In this document: piece by piece, positions 17,202 through 24,639 of the stretch
Layout of the letters: the number at the start of each line of letters is the position of its first letter
How positions within the stretch are numbered: position 1 is the stretch's first letter
From: CBDEGK01 sp965237855
GTDB taxonomy: Bacteria; Pseudomonadota; Gammaproteobacteria; Pseudomonadales; Halieaceae
Length of the DNA: 64,000 nucleotides
Assembly: GCA_965237855.1 (NCBI GenBank)
Contig: CBDEGK010000003.1
Span: forward strand, 496,001-560,000
Direction of reading: 5' to 3'
The notes under the pieces: generated by a model
What the model saw: the letters and a program-made list of their open reading frames with translations, nothing else
The model's database searches: none
What the model was told of the DNA's origin: nothing
Program-made: the position numbers and the translations under genes

Positions 17202-17501
17202 TTATTCTCTCGGTAGTAACTGCGTGTAGTGCTCCACCTCCGGGAATGGATCGTAGAAGTGATGTAGCAACGCCTTCCATTGTTGATACTCGGCGGAATT
17301 GCGAAAGCCCTCAGTGTGATCCTCCAGGACTCCCCAATTCACCAGCAGTAGATAGCGACTGGGGGTTTCGATGCAGTGCTGCAGCTGGTGGTTGATATAG
17401 CCTGGCATGCTCGAAATTATCGCCTGAGCATCGGCAAAGGCCGCTTCAAACTGGCTGGTCTGGCCGGGTTTAACATCCAGTATCGCCACTTCTAGAATCA
17501 T
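17202..17501 (-). CDS. antibiotic biosynthesis monooxygenase (ABM) domain protein
   Basis: A 99-residue small ferredoxin-like-fold protein with the ABM pattern: an N-terminal strand MILEVAILDVKPG, a helix with SQFEAAFADAQAII, PGYINHQLQHCIETPSRYLLLVNW and a C-terminal EYQQWKALLHHFY block. Such proteins act as cofactor-free oxygenases or as heme- or quinol-handling enzymes; no substrate can be assigned. It starts 4 bp after the upstream GNAT stop, with a GGGA ribosome site inside that gene's end, so the pair is co-translated. It is the last gene of a run of minus-strand accessory genes. Confidence 0.85.
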   Translation of the reverse strand: MILEVAILDVKPGQTSQFEAAFADAQAIISSMPGYINHQLQHCIETPSRYLLLVNWGVLEDHTEGFRNSAEYQQWKALLHHFYDPFPEVEHYTQLLPRE

Positions 17502-17505
17502 GTCG

Positions 17506-17988
17506 TCAGTTCCCTTTTGCGCATTCGATTACCAACAGCGGCAGCAGGCGGCCGGGTACGCTGTCGGACTCTCGATGACCAATACTCTCCGCACCGGCGG
17601 CGCGATAAAAAGCCTCCGCATGGGGGTCGCTCTGAATTAGCAAACGGTTGCCGCCGCGCGCTGTAACAAGGTCACTGGCATGGCCCAGTAGTGTGCGGCC
17701 TATGCCACGACCCATATGTTCTGGTTCAACGAACAGCGCTTCCAGCTCGTATTCGGTGTCGGACATTTTGTCGAGGCTATAGAAGCCCGCCAACGTCGTT
17801 CCAGAGACTGCTACCACGTAATGCCGACGATCTGCCTTGATATCTGCGGCCGAAACCGTGAGCTCCTCCCGACACGCATCCATGAATGCCTGCGTGTAGC
17901 CCCAGTGGGCCTTCGATCTTTGCGTCAGGCGACTGAGGTCAGCTGCCTCGTCCTCCCTGGCGCAGCGCAAGTTGACCACAGCCGTCAT
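17506..17988 (-). CDS. GNAT family N-acetyltransferase
   Basis: About 160 residues with the acetyl-CoA binding motif A: LEALFVEPEHMGRGIGRTLLGHA (the RxxGxG/A loop is GRGIGR), followed by motif B ending in AEAFYRAAGAESIG. The substrate is unknown. The start was placed at the ATG at 17988 (MTAVVNLRCAREDEA), because the frame upstream to the TTG at 18018 adds only a basic stretch without homology. The gene is directly followed by the ABM gene. Confidence 0.85.
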   Translation of the reverse strand: MTAVVNLRCAREDEAADLSRLTQRSKAHWGYTQAFMDACREELTVSAADIKADRRHYVVAVSGTTLAGFYSLDKMSDTEYELEALFVEPEHMGRGIGRTLLGHASDLVTARGGNRLLIQSDPHAEAFYRAAGAESIGHRESDSVPGRLLPLLVIECAKGN

Positions 17989-18022
17989 AATTTGCCGATA
18001 GTTCGGCCTACTCCGCAAGGCA

Positions 18023-18388
18023 TCAATCTAGCCGACTCAGCAACGTGATAAAGGCAACCTGGGTTACCGAAATCCAAACAACACCATGTCGCGCCAGGTA
18101 AAAGTAGTGCGAGTATCGGCGAACATTGCTGTCTTTAGATCCTGTGCCTCTGAGGTCTAGCTCCCAACGACGTAGAACTACCAGGAGATAGGAGAAAACA
18201 ACGCCAATAAAGATGTTCCCAACGATCATCCAACCCGAAATCAGGTTGATTGACGAACGTGTCTCCGGATCGGCAACGGCAATGCCCAGGCCGGAGGCGC
18301 CCAGGAACACGATGGCGGCGATTGCATCGGAGTAGTTGACGATGCGATCAGCCAATGCGCGTGATTCCGCAGCTAAATTTTCCTCCAA
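18023..18388 (-). CDS. small integral membrane protein, unknown function
   Basis: A 121-residue protein that I do not recognise. Three hydrophobic stretches are likely membrane helices (about residues 23-41, 48-71 and 99-116), separated by a charged loop (RRWELDLRGTGSKDSNVRR) that should face the cytoplasm. The only plausible start is the TTG at 18388, preceded by GAGGAG eight bases upstream. The size and topology resemble small multi-helix proteins found near stress and channel genes, but no function is claimed. Confidence 0.65.
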   Translation of the reverse strand: MEENLAAESRALADRIVNYSDAIAAIVFLGASGLGIAVADPETRSSINLISGWMIVGNIFIGVVFSYLLVVLRRWELDLRGTGSKDSNVRRYSHYFYLARHGVVWISVTQVAFITLLSRLD

Positions 18389-18436
18389 GTCTTATCTCCT
18401 CATCATGGTAAACAGGGGTGGGCTACAAAAAGAGCG

Positions 18437-19492
18437 CTAAGCCGGGTGTAATCCTACTCGCCTTAAACCCAGGCCTCGCTCCAAACCAAACATCAAATTC
18501 ATGTTTTCAATGCCAACCTGAGCGCCCCCCTTACCCACATTATCTAACGCCGAATAGACAACAATACGGTTACGTCGCTCATCGTAATCAAGGCCAATCT
18601 GGCAATAGTTGGTGCCACTAATGGCACTTACCCAGGGGTAAGAGCGATACTGCCAACTCGCTCCTTCTTCCTTCGGCCGGTCATAAATTTTGACAAATTC
18701 ATCGTCGCGGTAGAATTCGCGATAGAGATCGAGCAGGTCTTCTCGTGTTGTTTTTTCTTTGGCGAAGGCGTGACAAATGTCCAGGATACCCCGCGTTATC
18801 GGCACATACACCGGGGAAAAATGTATCGGCACATTTTGCCCCGCTAACAATCCCAACTCTTGCTCCATTTCGTAGGTATGCCGATGATCGACCACATTGT
18901 AAGGCACGATGTTATTGCCGATTTCCGGATGGTGGGCCGGTGTCGCAAGCTCTGCCCCCGCACCGGTTGTGCCGGACAGGCCGTCCACCAAAATGTGTTC
19001 CAGGTCGATAAGCCCGTGTTTAACCAGCGGTGCCAGGCCAAGAATGGCGGCCGAGGAAAAACAACCCGGATTGGCAACAATACGGGCATTGGCTACTTCG
19101 CTGCCATGAAACTCCGTGATTCCATACACGGCTTCTTCAACCAGGTGCCAATGCGAGTGCACTTGCCCATAGACTCGCTCCCAAACTTCCCGGTCTTTAA
19201 GGCGAAAGGCAGAGCCAAGGTCAATGACCCGGGTACCCTGGTCAAGCAGTGTATCAATGGTCTTCAGTGTGGCAGACGTGGGTACTGTCAGAAATACCAC
19301 ATCGCAGGGTGTCACTTCCGCAGGGTGGATAAGGGGGAGGTCCAATCCAAACAGATTCGGATGATAGTCCGCCAACTGACCGCCTGATCGGCCCGTTAAC
19401 CAGGCAATTTCCACACCCGGATGATCCAACAAGACCCGCAGCGCTTCTCCACCCATATAGCCAGTGGCACTTAAAACCCCAACCTTAATCAT
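18437..19492 (-). CDS. argC: N-acetyl-gamma-glutamyl-phosphate reductase (divergent ArgC)
   Basis: A 351-residue NADP-dependent reductase of arginine synthesis. The nucleotide fold at the N-terminus reads VGVLSATGYMGGE, with Ser where most ArgC proteins have the first Gly. The catalytic Cys is in NPGCF near residue 145, and the substrate-binding block GLSGTTGAGAELATPAHHPEI with DHRHTYEMEQEL is present. The middle region departs from the usual gammaproteobacterial ArgC (HF-EV-EN-AY pattern) and is closer in style to the ArgC/LysY type. No other arginine gene is adjacent, and it sits in an accessory run, so it may be a second or transferred copy. A ribosome site precedes the ATG at 19492. Confidence 0.85.
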   Translation of the reverse strand: MIKVGVLSATGYMGGEALRVLLDHPGVEIAWLTGRSGGQLADYHPNLFGLDLPLIHPAEVTPCDVVFLTVPTSATLKTIDTLLDQGTRVIDLGSAFRLKDREVWERVYGQVHSHWHLVEEAVYGITEFHGSEVANARIVANPGCFSSAAILGLAPLVKHGLIDLEHILVDGLSGTTGAGAELATPAHHPEIGNNIVPYNVVDHRHTYEMEQELGLLAGQNVPIHFSPVYVPITRGILDICHAFAKEKTTREDLLDLYREFYRDDEFVKIYDRPKEEGASWQYRSYPWVSAISGTNYCQIGLDYDERRNRIVVYSALDNVGKGGAQVGIENMNLMFGLERGLGLRRVGLHPA

Positions 19493-19519
19493 CTTCTCTT
19501 CTCTTCTTTGTGTTGCGTA

Positions 19520-19924
19520 CTAATTCGATGGTGGCGGCCCTTCCTGAAACTTAACGATGTTATCCGGGAGCTCTTCCCAGCTTGCCTTGGAGCCAACATA
19601 AATGTGTCTGCCAATCTGTATGTCTGGGTCACCGTTTACACCCCCCAAAGCAACCTGGTAAACATCGCCATGATAAACCGTGCATAACGTAGACCCTCAG
19701 ACTTTACAGAACTGGAGGCCAAATCCATGCTCTCCCACATAGGAGACCAGCAGGTCTTGACCTGAGAGCCAACTAAATTCCTTGGCCTCCACCAGTGCGG
19801 AAGCGGATGCTTGCGAGCTAAACGCTTTTCGGCAGCGTGAGCAATGGCAGGACGTCGCATCACCGAGTTCACCTTCAATTATGTACTTTATTTCACCGCA
19901 AAAGCACTCGCCGGTTATTGCCAC
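19520..19924 (-). pseudogene. GFA-family (CENP-V/GFA) protein with in-frame TGA at a conserved cysteine
   Basis: A 134-codon frame of the GFA family (Zn proteins related to S-(hydroxymethyl)glutathione synthase). The start is GTG 19924, five bases after a perfect AGGAGG. Zn-ligand motifs CFCG and CHCSRC are present. At codon 76 (19697-19699) a TGA occupies the second Cys of the FCxxCG motif (FCKV-TGA-GSTL). The same frame then continues with the normal GFA C-terminus (YQVALGGVNGDPDIQIGRHIYVG, ending EGPPPSN and TAG). Either a Cys codon (TGC/TGT) mutated to TGA, or TGA is read as selenocysteine. In known family structures this Cys binds structural zinc, which favours a nonsense mutation. Upstream translation gives only the first 75 residues. 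Confidence 0.8.
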
Positions 19925-19978
19925 ATCGCCCTCCTGCGGGTAATCCACCTGGCCCAGTCGTAGCCGAGCAGAAAGTAG

Positions 19979-20530
19979 TTACCTGGCCCTGTATCGGGCA
20001 GCATCCAGTTTGTAATACAGTTGTACGTAGGGCTTGCCGTCAAGTTCCCTGTCTTCTTTATGTGAGAGGGTCGCGCCCAGCTTTTCAACCGCCCGACGCG
20101 AGCGCAGGTTAATTTCACCGACGTGAAACCACACCATACTGACTTGCGCGAAGGCGTGGTTCAACATCAGCGCTTTCATCTCTTGATTGGTTCCAGCTCC
20201 CCAATGCGTCCGCTGTAAAAAAGTATATCCTATTGCTATTTCTTGCAGCTGAGCATTCCATTCGTAGTAGCGAGAGGAGCCGACAATTCGGCCTGTCTCA
20301 TTGTCCACCACGGCCAGCGCGCCACCGCTTGCCATGGCGCCCAAAAAGAAGCGCTCTTCAAAAATGCCTCGTTGATAGCGAGAAGAATCAGGATGCAGTT
20401 CCCAGATTTTCGGATCAGACGCGGCCTCATAAAGGGCCGAAAAGTCGCCACTACGCAGTGGGCGCAAAGTAATGCGCTTGCCTATTAAGACTGGCTGTAT
20501 ATCGATGTCTCTCTCAACGAACAAGGCCAC
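19979..20530 (-). CDS. GNAT family N-acetyltransferase (RimJ/RimL type)
   Basis: About 183 residues. It has the N-terminal block ITLRPLRSGDFSALYEAASDPKIWELHPDSSRY typical of the RimL/ribosomal-type GNATs and the acceptor region GSSRYYEW. The motif A region is EIAIGYTFLQRTHWGAGTNQEMKALML, followed by NLRSRRAVEKLGA. Substrates of this group range from protein N-termini to small amines. The open frame extends to 20698, but the added residues do not look like the family. GTG 20530, preceded by AGAGGAG, is the best start. It lies between the VOC gene and the interrupted GFA gene on the same strand. Confidence 0.82.
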   Translation of the reverse strand: MALFVERDIDIQPVLIGKRITLRPLRSGDFSALYEAASDPKIWELHPDSSRYQRGIFEERFFLGAMASGGALAVVDNETGRIVGSSRYYEWNAQLQEIAIGYTFLQRTHWGAGTNQEMKALMLNHAFAQVSMVWFHVGEINLRSRRAVEKLGATLSHKEDRELDGKPYVQLYYKLDAARYRAR

Positions 20531-20678
20531 AGAGCTCCTCTGGCTGGTGAAGAATACGAAAGGCGATGCCCCGGAAAGCTCCTGGTAGCTGCCAAACCCC
20601 CAAAGCACACCTGCTGCACTCAGGCCATTGGCGTGCGCGGACAAAAATATCCACGGGCCGGCCTCCAGATCTCTCTTC

Positions 20679-21059
20679 CTATGCCTCCCGCTCGACACGC
20701 CAGGGAGGATTCAGACGATTTTCGCCAGCCCAATACAGCTTGATCTTATTGCCGGACGGATCATACAGAATCGCTTCGCGCCACAAATGACCCATATCCG
20801 TCGGCTCTTGCTCAAATTTAATGCCCTTCGTCTTTAACCCGGATACAAGTGCATCTAGATTTTCGTGCTCAAAATAGATGACCGAGGCATTTACCACGCC
20901 ACCTCCAGCTAAACTGAGCGAGAAAGTTGATGTACCCTCAGTACATTCAAAGCGGGCATAGTGCGGCGTATCAACGATCTGAAGGAAGCCCATTCTGCGA
21001 TAGAACGCCGTGGCTTGCTCCATATCATTGACCGGCAATGTAACCTGATTCAGGTTCAC
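20679..21059 (-). CDS. VOC/glyoxalase-fold protein
   Basis: A 126-residue vicinal-oxygen-chelate family protein with two beta-alpha-beta-beta-beta halves. The first is MNLNQVTLPVNDMEQATAFYRRMGF; the second holds VIYFEHENLDALVSGLKTKGI and ends in AILYDPSGNKIKLYW, the classic VOC C-terminal strand. The protein could be a dioxygenase-like or resistance protein; metal ligands are incomplete to the eye and no substrate is assigned. The start is GTG 21059. Confidence 0.85.
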   Translation of the reverse strand: MNLNQVTLPVNDMEQATAFYRRMGFLQIVDTPHYARFECTEGTSTFSLSLAGGGVVNASVIYFEHENLDALVSGLKTKGIKFEQEPTDMGHLWREAILYDPSGNKIKLYWAGENRLNPPWRVEREA

Positions 21060-21124
21060 CTAGTGGATTCCCGACTGCCAGCAACGAAGGGACGCGCGTT
21101 GATGAGCGTGCTATGTGTTGATTA

Positions 21125-21331
21125 CTACAGCGGGACGACTTTATTAGCACACGGCCCTTTTTGGCCCTGGCCAACTTCAAACTCTACTGCTTGACCATCA
21201 TTTAGTGTTGCAAAGCCACCACCACTTTGTATTTCTGAATGATGAACAAAAAGGTCCTTGCCGGCATCTTCTGGGGTTATGAAACCAAAGCCTTTATCCG
21301 GATTGAACCACTTCACTGTACCTTTACTCAT
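21125..21331 (-). CDS. cold shock protein (CspA family)
   Basis: A 68-residue single-stranded nucleic-acid chaperone. The RNP1 motif KGFGFI and RNP2 motif DLFVHHSEI are intact, in the order and spacing of CspA. The protein ends ...GPCANKVVPL. It has its own likely promoter (TATAAT on the minus strand at 21406-21411) and a leader of about 65-75 bases, as is common for csp genes. It sits between the methyltransferase and VOC genes, oriented with them. Confidence 0.95.
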   Translation of the reverse strand: MSKGTVKWFNPDKGFGFITPEDAGKDLFVHHSEIQSGGGFATLNDGQAVEFEVGQGQKGPCANKVVPL

Positions 21332-21405
21332 TGTCTTTACTCATATTGTTGGTGAAAGCTAATAATTTGCACCCGAATTCACCGGTTCGAATACAAAACG
21401 ATATG

Positions 21406-21411
21406 ATTATA
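21406..21411 (-). promoter_or_regulatory. likely -10 element for the cold shock gene
   Basis: A perfect TATAAT read on the minus strand lies about 75 bases upstream of the csp start. No good -35 hexamer is at 16-18 bases. A GGGAG/CTCCC hairpin (about 21424-21448) lies just upstream and could end the preceding methyltransferase transcript. Confidence 0.4.
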
Positions 21412-21455
21412 GCAACGACAAGGGAGCAAGCGGGGTTTCTGTCTCCCTGCGGCGG

Positions 21456-22205
21456 TTAGGCATCGTTGGATTTCAAAATGTAGAACTCGTAACCATAATA
21501 TGCTGAATACTCTTTATACAGATCGATCTCTATCATTGCTTCATCTAGTTGCTCAATCGCGGCACTATTGCCAGCGTATTTGTCTTTCAGACTATCAATT
21601 TTACGCTCCAGCGGAATGTAATAGTCAGTAAACCAGGCAGATTCCGGGAGTGTGAAGTGTGCTTCTATGTCAAATCCACAGCCCCTGGCAATATCAAGAT
21701 TTTCTTCAACGGTCTTCATGCCTGGATAAGCGCTACCCCAAAACTTCACCACGTCTTCGGGGGCACCACCCTCGATCCAAGATAACTCAGTGACTGCCAT
21801 TACTCCCCCGGGTTTCAGTACCCGACGCCAACCAGTTAATCCTTCTTGAAAGCCTATTATGAAGATGGCTCCCTCAGCCCAGACGATATCAAAGGCGTCG
21901 TCTTCATAATGTAGGTCAAACATATTGGCTATTTCACAGGTGATGTTTGTAGCCCCTTCGTCTTCAATCTTCTTGCGCAGGGCATTAAGGTATTCTTCGT
22001 TAACATCGGTCGCTGTAATTCTGCCACCAGCCTTTTCGAGCAATGTAGAAAGCTCCAAGGATTGAATTCCCGGCCCACAACCAACATCGAGCAGGCTGGT
22101 AGCGTGAGGCATCTTGGAAATTTTTGAGAAGGCTTCTCTCGTTGATGAATTACAACCCGGCCCTTCGCGGGTGAGACCACTATGTATCTCGAAAAATAGT
22201 TCCAC
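21456..22205 (-). CDS. class I SAM-dependent methyltransferase
   Basis: A 249-residue methyltransferase. Motif I is LLDVGCGPGIQSLEL near residue 40, the acidic post-I residue is in ITATDVNEEYL, and motifs III/IV are DAFDIVWAEGAIFIIGF and VLKPGGVMAVTELSW. The overall pattern resembles UbiE/arsenite-type small-molecule methyltransferases, but no Cys triad for arsenite is visible. The start is GTG 22205. The stop overlaps a GCCTAAC sequence, noted and rejected as an integron site. Base composition looks more AT-rich than the flanking core genes. Confidence 0.85.
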   Translation of the reverse strand: MELFFEIHSGLTREGPGCNSSTREAFSKISKMPHATSLLDVGCGPGIQSLELSTLLEKAGGRITATDVNEEYLNALRKKIEDEGATNITCEIANMFDLHYEDDAFDIVWAEGAIFIIGFQEGLTGWRRVLKPGGVMAVTELSWIEGGAPEDVVKFWGSAYPGMKTVEENLDIARGCGFDIEAHFTLPESAWFTDYYIPLERKIDSLKDKYAGNSAAIEQLDEAMIEIDLYKEYSAYYGYEFYILKSNDA

Positions 22206-22274
22206 TAGTTAGTATCCTCTACGTTGTTTGCGCGTCCCAGGCCAAACTTTCCCACGGCCAAAATCATGGCCTTG

Positions 22275-22589
22275 TTATGGGTCTGCACTAAATGCCGGAA
22301 CCATAACAACCGACCCACTGTTACTCAATTGTTCGATGCGAGCGGCTTTAAGCGGCGCGTACTCCCTCGAGTTGTACCAACTGGTGGCCGCCTCTGCGCT
22401 GGAAAATTTGACGACCACAGTCCAGTTTCCTGGCCATTCGCCCTCCAAGACCACTGCATCAGCACTCCCCACCAGAACTTCAGCCCCGGCTTTAACAAAC
22501 TGGTTGAGTACGAGGACGCCGTATTCCTCCATGTAAACCTGGTGATCCTTTACGTCGATTTGTGCCATTACATAGACTGGTTGAGTCAT
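22275..22589 (-). CDS. DUF1330 family protein
   Basis: A 104-residue small ferredoxin-like-fold protein of the DUF1330 group. The typical N-terminus VYVMAQIDVKDHQVYMEEYGV, the central VLVGSADAVVLEGEWPGNWTVVVKFSS and the EAATSWYNSREYAPLKAAR block are all present. The function is unknown for the family. It is the most upstream clear member of the accessory minus-strand run, 69 bp before the methyltransferase. Confidence 0.88.
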   Translation of the reverse strand: MTQPVYVMAQIDVKDHQVYMEEYGVLVLNQFVKAGAEVLVGSADAVVLEGEWPGNWTVVVKFSSAEAATSWYNSREYAPLKAARIEQLSNSGSVVMVPAFSADP

Positions 22590-22625
22590 AGCCTGCCCTC
22601 TTGAATCAAATTGTCAGAAAATATT

Positions 22626-22748
22626 TCACTGCATGTGTGGGCGATAGTGCATAACGCCAGCCGCAATAGCGAGTGGCAATGCCGCGAGTCCGGCGATGCC
22701 GATCGAGAATTCTATGATGTGGCCAAGACTATCGAGCTCTGGGTTCAT
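22626..22748 (-). CDS. possible 40-residue membrane peptide
   Basis: A short frame starting at ATG 22748. After a short acidic N-terminus it has one hydrophobic helix (about residues 10-33, rich in Ile, Ala and Leu) and a basic end (HYRPHMQ). A purine-rich stretch, GAGAGCGAGG, precedes the ATG. It lies between glmU and DUF1330 on the same strand. It may be a genuine small protein or a remnant; evidence is limited to one membrane segment and the ribosome-site-like sequence. Confidence 0.35.
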   Translation of the reverse strand: MNPELDSLGHIIEFSIGIAGLAALPLAIAAGVMHYRPHMQ

Positions 22749-22758
22749 GCCTCGCTCT

Positions 22759-24114
22759 CTATTCTTCTTTTTTGGGTCTGCTCCAGCCTTTGATATTGCG
22801 CTGTTTGCTGCGGCTTACGGCCAGTTCATCCTTGCCCACTGTTTTGCTGATGGTAGAACCGGCACCGACAAAGCCGCCCGCTTCCACCTCCACGGGCGCT
22901 ACCAGGGTTGAGTTGGAACCGATGAACACATCATCGCCAATGGTGGTTTTGTGCTTGTTGGCGCCGTCGTAGTTGCAGGTGATGGTACCGGCGCCAATGT
23001 TCACGCCGCTGCCAATCTCGCTATCGCCCACGTAGCTGAGGTGGTTGATCTTGCTGCCTTCGCCAATGTCGGCTTTCTTGGTTTCGACGAAATTGCCTAT
23101 TTTGGCTCCTGCGGCCAGGTTGGTGCCAGGACGCAATCTCGCGTAGGGTCCGATCTCACAATCCTCGGCCGCCGTAACTTCTTCCAGGTGAGAAAAGGCT
23201 TTGACGATGACAGCATTGCCGAGAGTCACGTCTTTGAGTACGCAGTTGGGGCCAATGGTCACGTTGTCGCCAAGCGTGACTTGGCCTTCAAACACCGCAT
23301 TGATATCGATAAACACGTTACTGCCCACGCTGAGCTCACCGCGAATATCGATGCGCCTGGCGTCGGCCAGGGTGGTGCCATTTTGCATTAGCTCTGTGGC
23401 CTGTCGCAATTGGTGTTCGCGCTCCACCTGGTTCAGCTCTGCTTTGTCATTCACGCCCAGCACCTCTATCTCGGTTTCTGCCTGCACGGTGGCTACCGCA
23501 GTACCCTCTGCCAACGCCAAGGGTAGTACATCGGGCAGGTAGTATTCCTGTTGATTGTTGTCGTTGTTAACCCGCGGCAGCCACTGCTTGAGTTGTTCGG
23601 CTGCGGCTGCAATCACCCCGGAGTTAATCTCGTTAATCTGTTGTTGCTGCTCGTCAGCATCTTTGTGTTCGACCACGGCAACAAACTCCCCCGCACCATT
23701 GCGCACAATGCGACCCAGGGTTTTTGGGTCTGTCAGTATGGCCGTTAGTAGCGCTGGCCGGGGTTGTGTCAGTAATTGTTGCAGGCTCTGGGCTGTTACC
23801 AGCGGCGCATCACCCATCAATACCAGCACATCAGCATCGTCGGCCACATGGGGCAATACCTGTTGTACTGCGTGCCCAGTGCCGAGTTGTTCTGCTTGTA
23901 CCACCCAGTTCACCCCGGGCTGCGCGAGTTGTTGTCGAATAAGCTCCGCGCCGTGGCCTACCACAACATGGCAGGTAGTTGGTGTGAGAGATTGGGCGGT
24001 GTCGATAATATGCTGCAGCATGGGCTGGCCCCCCACCGGGTGCAACACCTTGGGAAAGTCAGATTTCATGCGGGTGCCCTGTCCCGCCGCTAAGATAATA
24101 ACTTCCAGTGACAT
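22759..24114 (-). CDS. glmU: bifunctional UDP-GlcNAc pyrophosphorylase / GlcN-1-P acetyltransferase GlmU
   Basis: Makes UDP-N-acetylglucosamine for peptidoglycan and LPS. It has 451 residues, the usual size. The N-terminal uridylyltransferase domain opens with LAAGQGTRM and KVLHPVGGQPML. The linker helix is followed by a left-handed beta-helix of hexapeptide repeats from about residue 250 (VTLGDNVTIGPNCVLKDV and so on). The acetyltransferase active-site region NFVETKKADIGEGSKINHLSYVGD is present. The Met at 24114 starts directly before the nucleotide-binding motif; 12 upstream codons lack homology. Its place next to the atp operon is conserved in gammaproteobacteria. Confidence 0.97.
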   Translation of the reverse strand: MSLEVIILAAGQGTRMKSDFPKVLHPVGGQPMLQHIIDTAQSLTPTTCHVVVGHGAELIRQQLAQPGVNWVVQAEQLGTGHAVQQVLPHVADDADVLVLMGDAPLVTAQSLQQLLTQPRPALLTAILTDPKTLGRIVRNGAGEFVAVVEHKDADEQQQQINEINSGVIAAAAEQLKQWLPRVNNDNNQQEYYLPDVLPLALAEGTAVATVQAETEIEVLGVNDKAELNQVEREHQLRQATELMQNGTTLADARRIDIRGELSVGSNVFIDINAVFEGQVTLGDNVTIGPNCVLKDVTLGNAVIVKAFSHLEEVTAAEDCEIGPYARLRPGTNLAAGAKIGNFVETKKADIGEGSKINHLSYVGDSEIGSGVNIGAGTITCNYDGANKHKTTIGDDVFIGSNSTLVAPVEVEAGGFVGAGSTISKTVGKDELAVSRSKQRNIKGWSRPKKEE

Positions 24115-24121
24115 GGGCTTA

Positions 24122-24538
24122 TTAGTCGGCCAGGTCTTCCACCAACTCAAATCGCTCGCACACCAGCATCATCTCGGGGTCAAAACCACCGTTGCGTTCG
24201 AAGTAGCCTTGATGATCCTGCTGCCAACCCTCCAGGGTGTCGTTCTCCCCTTCCGCCAGCGCGAAGTCTTCTTCCACGTCACAGAAACGCTTGAGTTCCA
24301 GCGACACGGTCTTCAGCACCAGCGCTGGACCGCTGCCCCAGTTCAAGGCAATGTCGCAGCGTGCCAGGGCCGGCATGGCTTCGTGGCCCTGCTCAAAGTC
24401 TCGTAGAGCGCCGCAGGTGGCGGTTTTCTTGCCACTGCGCACCAGCGCAATCAGTTCATCGCTCAATTCCTGGCTGTCACCGAAGTAGAAGGTATCGGCG
24501 CCGGGATAGCGTTGCAGTAATTCAATAAGGTCAGCCAT
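24122..24538 (-). CDS. ASCH domain protein
   Basis: About 138 residues with the ASCH (PUA-like) fold. It has the opening FGDSQELSDELIALVRSGKKTATCGALRDFE, where the GxKxxT pattern is the family's nucleic-acid-binding loop, and the C-terminal block LAEGENDTLEGWQQDHQGYFER. A related E. coli protein (YqfB) is an N4-acetylcytidine amidohydrolase, but this longer type is generally uncharacterised. The start is ATG 24538 (MADLIELLQRY) or GTG 24556; neither has a strong ribosome site. It is placed between the atp terminator and glmU, 7 bp before glmU. Confidence 0.8.
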   Translation of the reverse strand: MADLIELLQRYPGADTFYFGDSQELSDELIALVRSGKKTATCGALRDFEQGHEAMPALARCDIALNWGSGPALVLKTVSLELKRFCDVEEDFALAEGENDTLEGWQQDHQGYFERNGGFDPEMMLVCERFELVEDLAD

Positions 24539-24571
24539 GGGGGTATTAAAGCGCACTATCTTAGAAACAAC

Positions 24572-24603
24572 AACGCAGCGAACGGTGGCCCGAACGCTGC
24601 GTT
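24572..24603 (-). terminator. Rho-independent terminator of the atp operon
   Basis: A nine-base perfect stem (AACGCAGCG / CGCTGCGTT) with a 14-base loop, followed on the minus strand by the T-rich tail GTTGTTTCT. It lies 36 bases after the atpC stop. Confidence 0.8.
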
Positions 24604-24639
24604 TGAGAACCCCATGTTGAAGGGGGCTGCTGCGGTAAC

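Noticed and set aside
19640..19699. A SECIS hairpin right after the GFA TGA.
   Set aside because: By eye only a three-base stem (CAT-GGCG-ATG) forms, with no clear bacterial SECIS shape; folding software would be needed to overturn this.
21380..21462. GCCTAAC at the stop of the methyltransferase, followed by a CAGGGAG/CTCCCTTG hairpin, resembles an integron attC site.
   Set aside because: No matching GTTRRRY partner closes the structure (only GTTGCTA is near), neighbouring genes lack similar sites, and there is no integrase.
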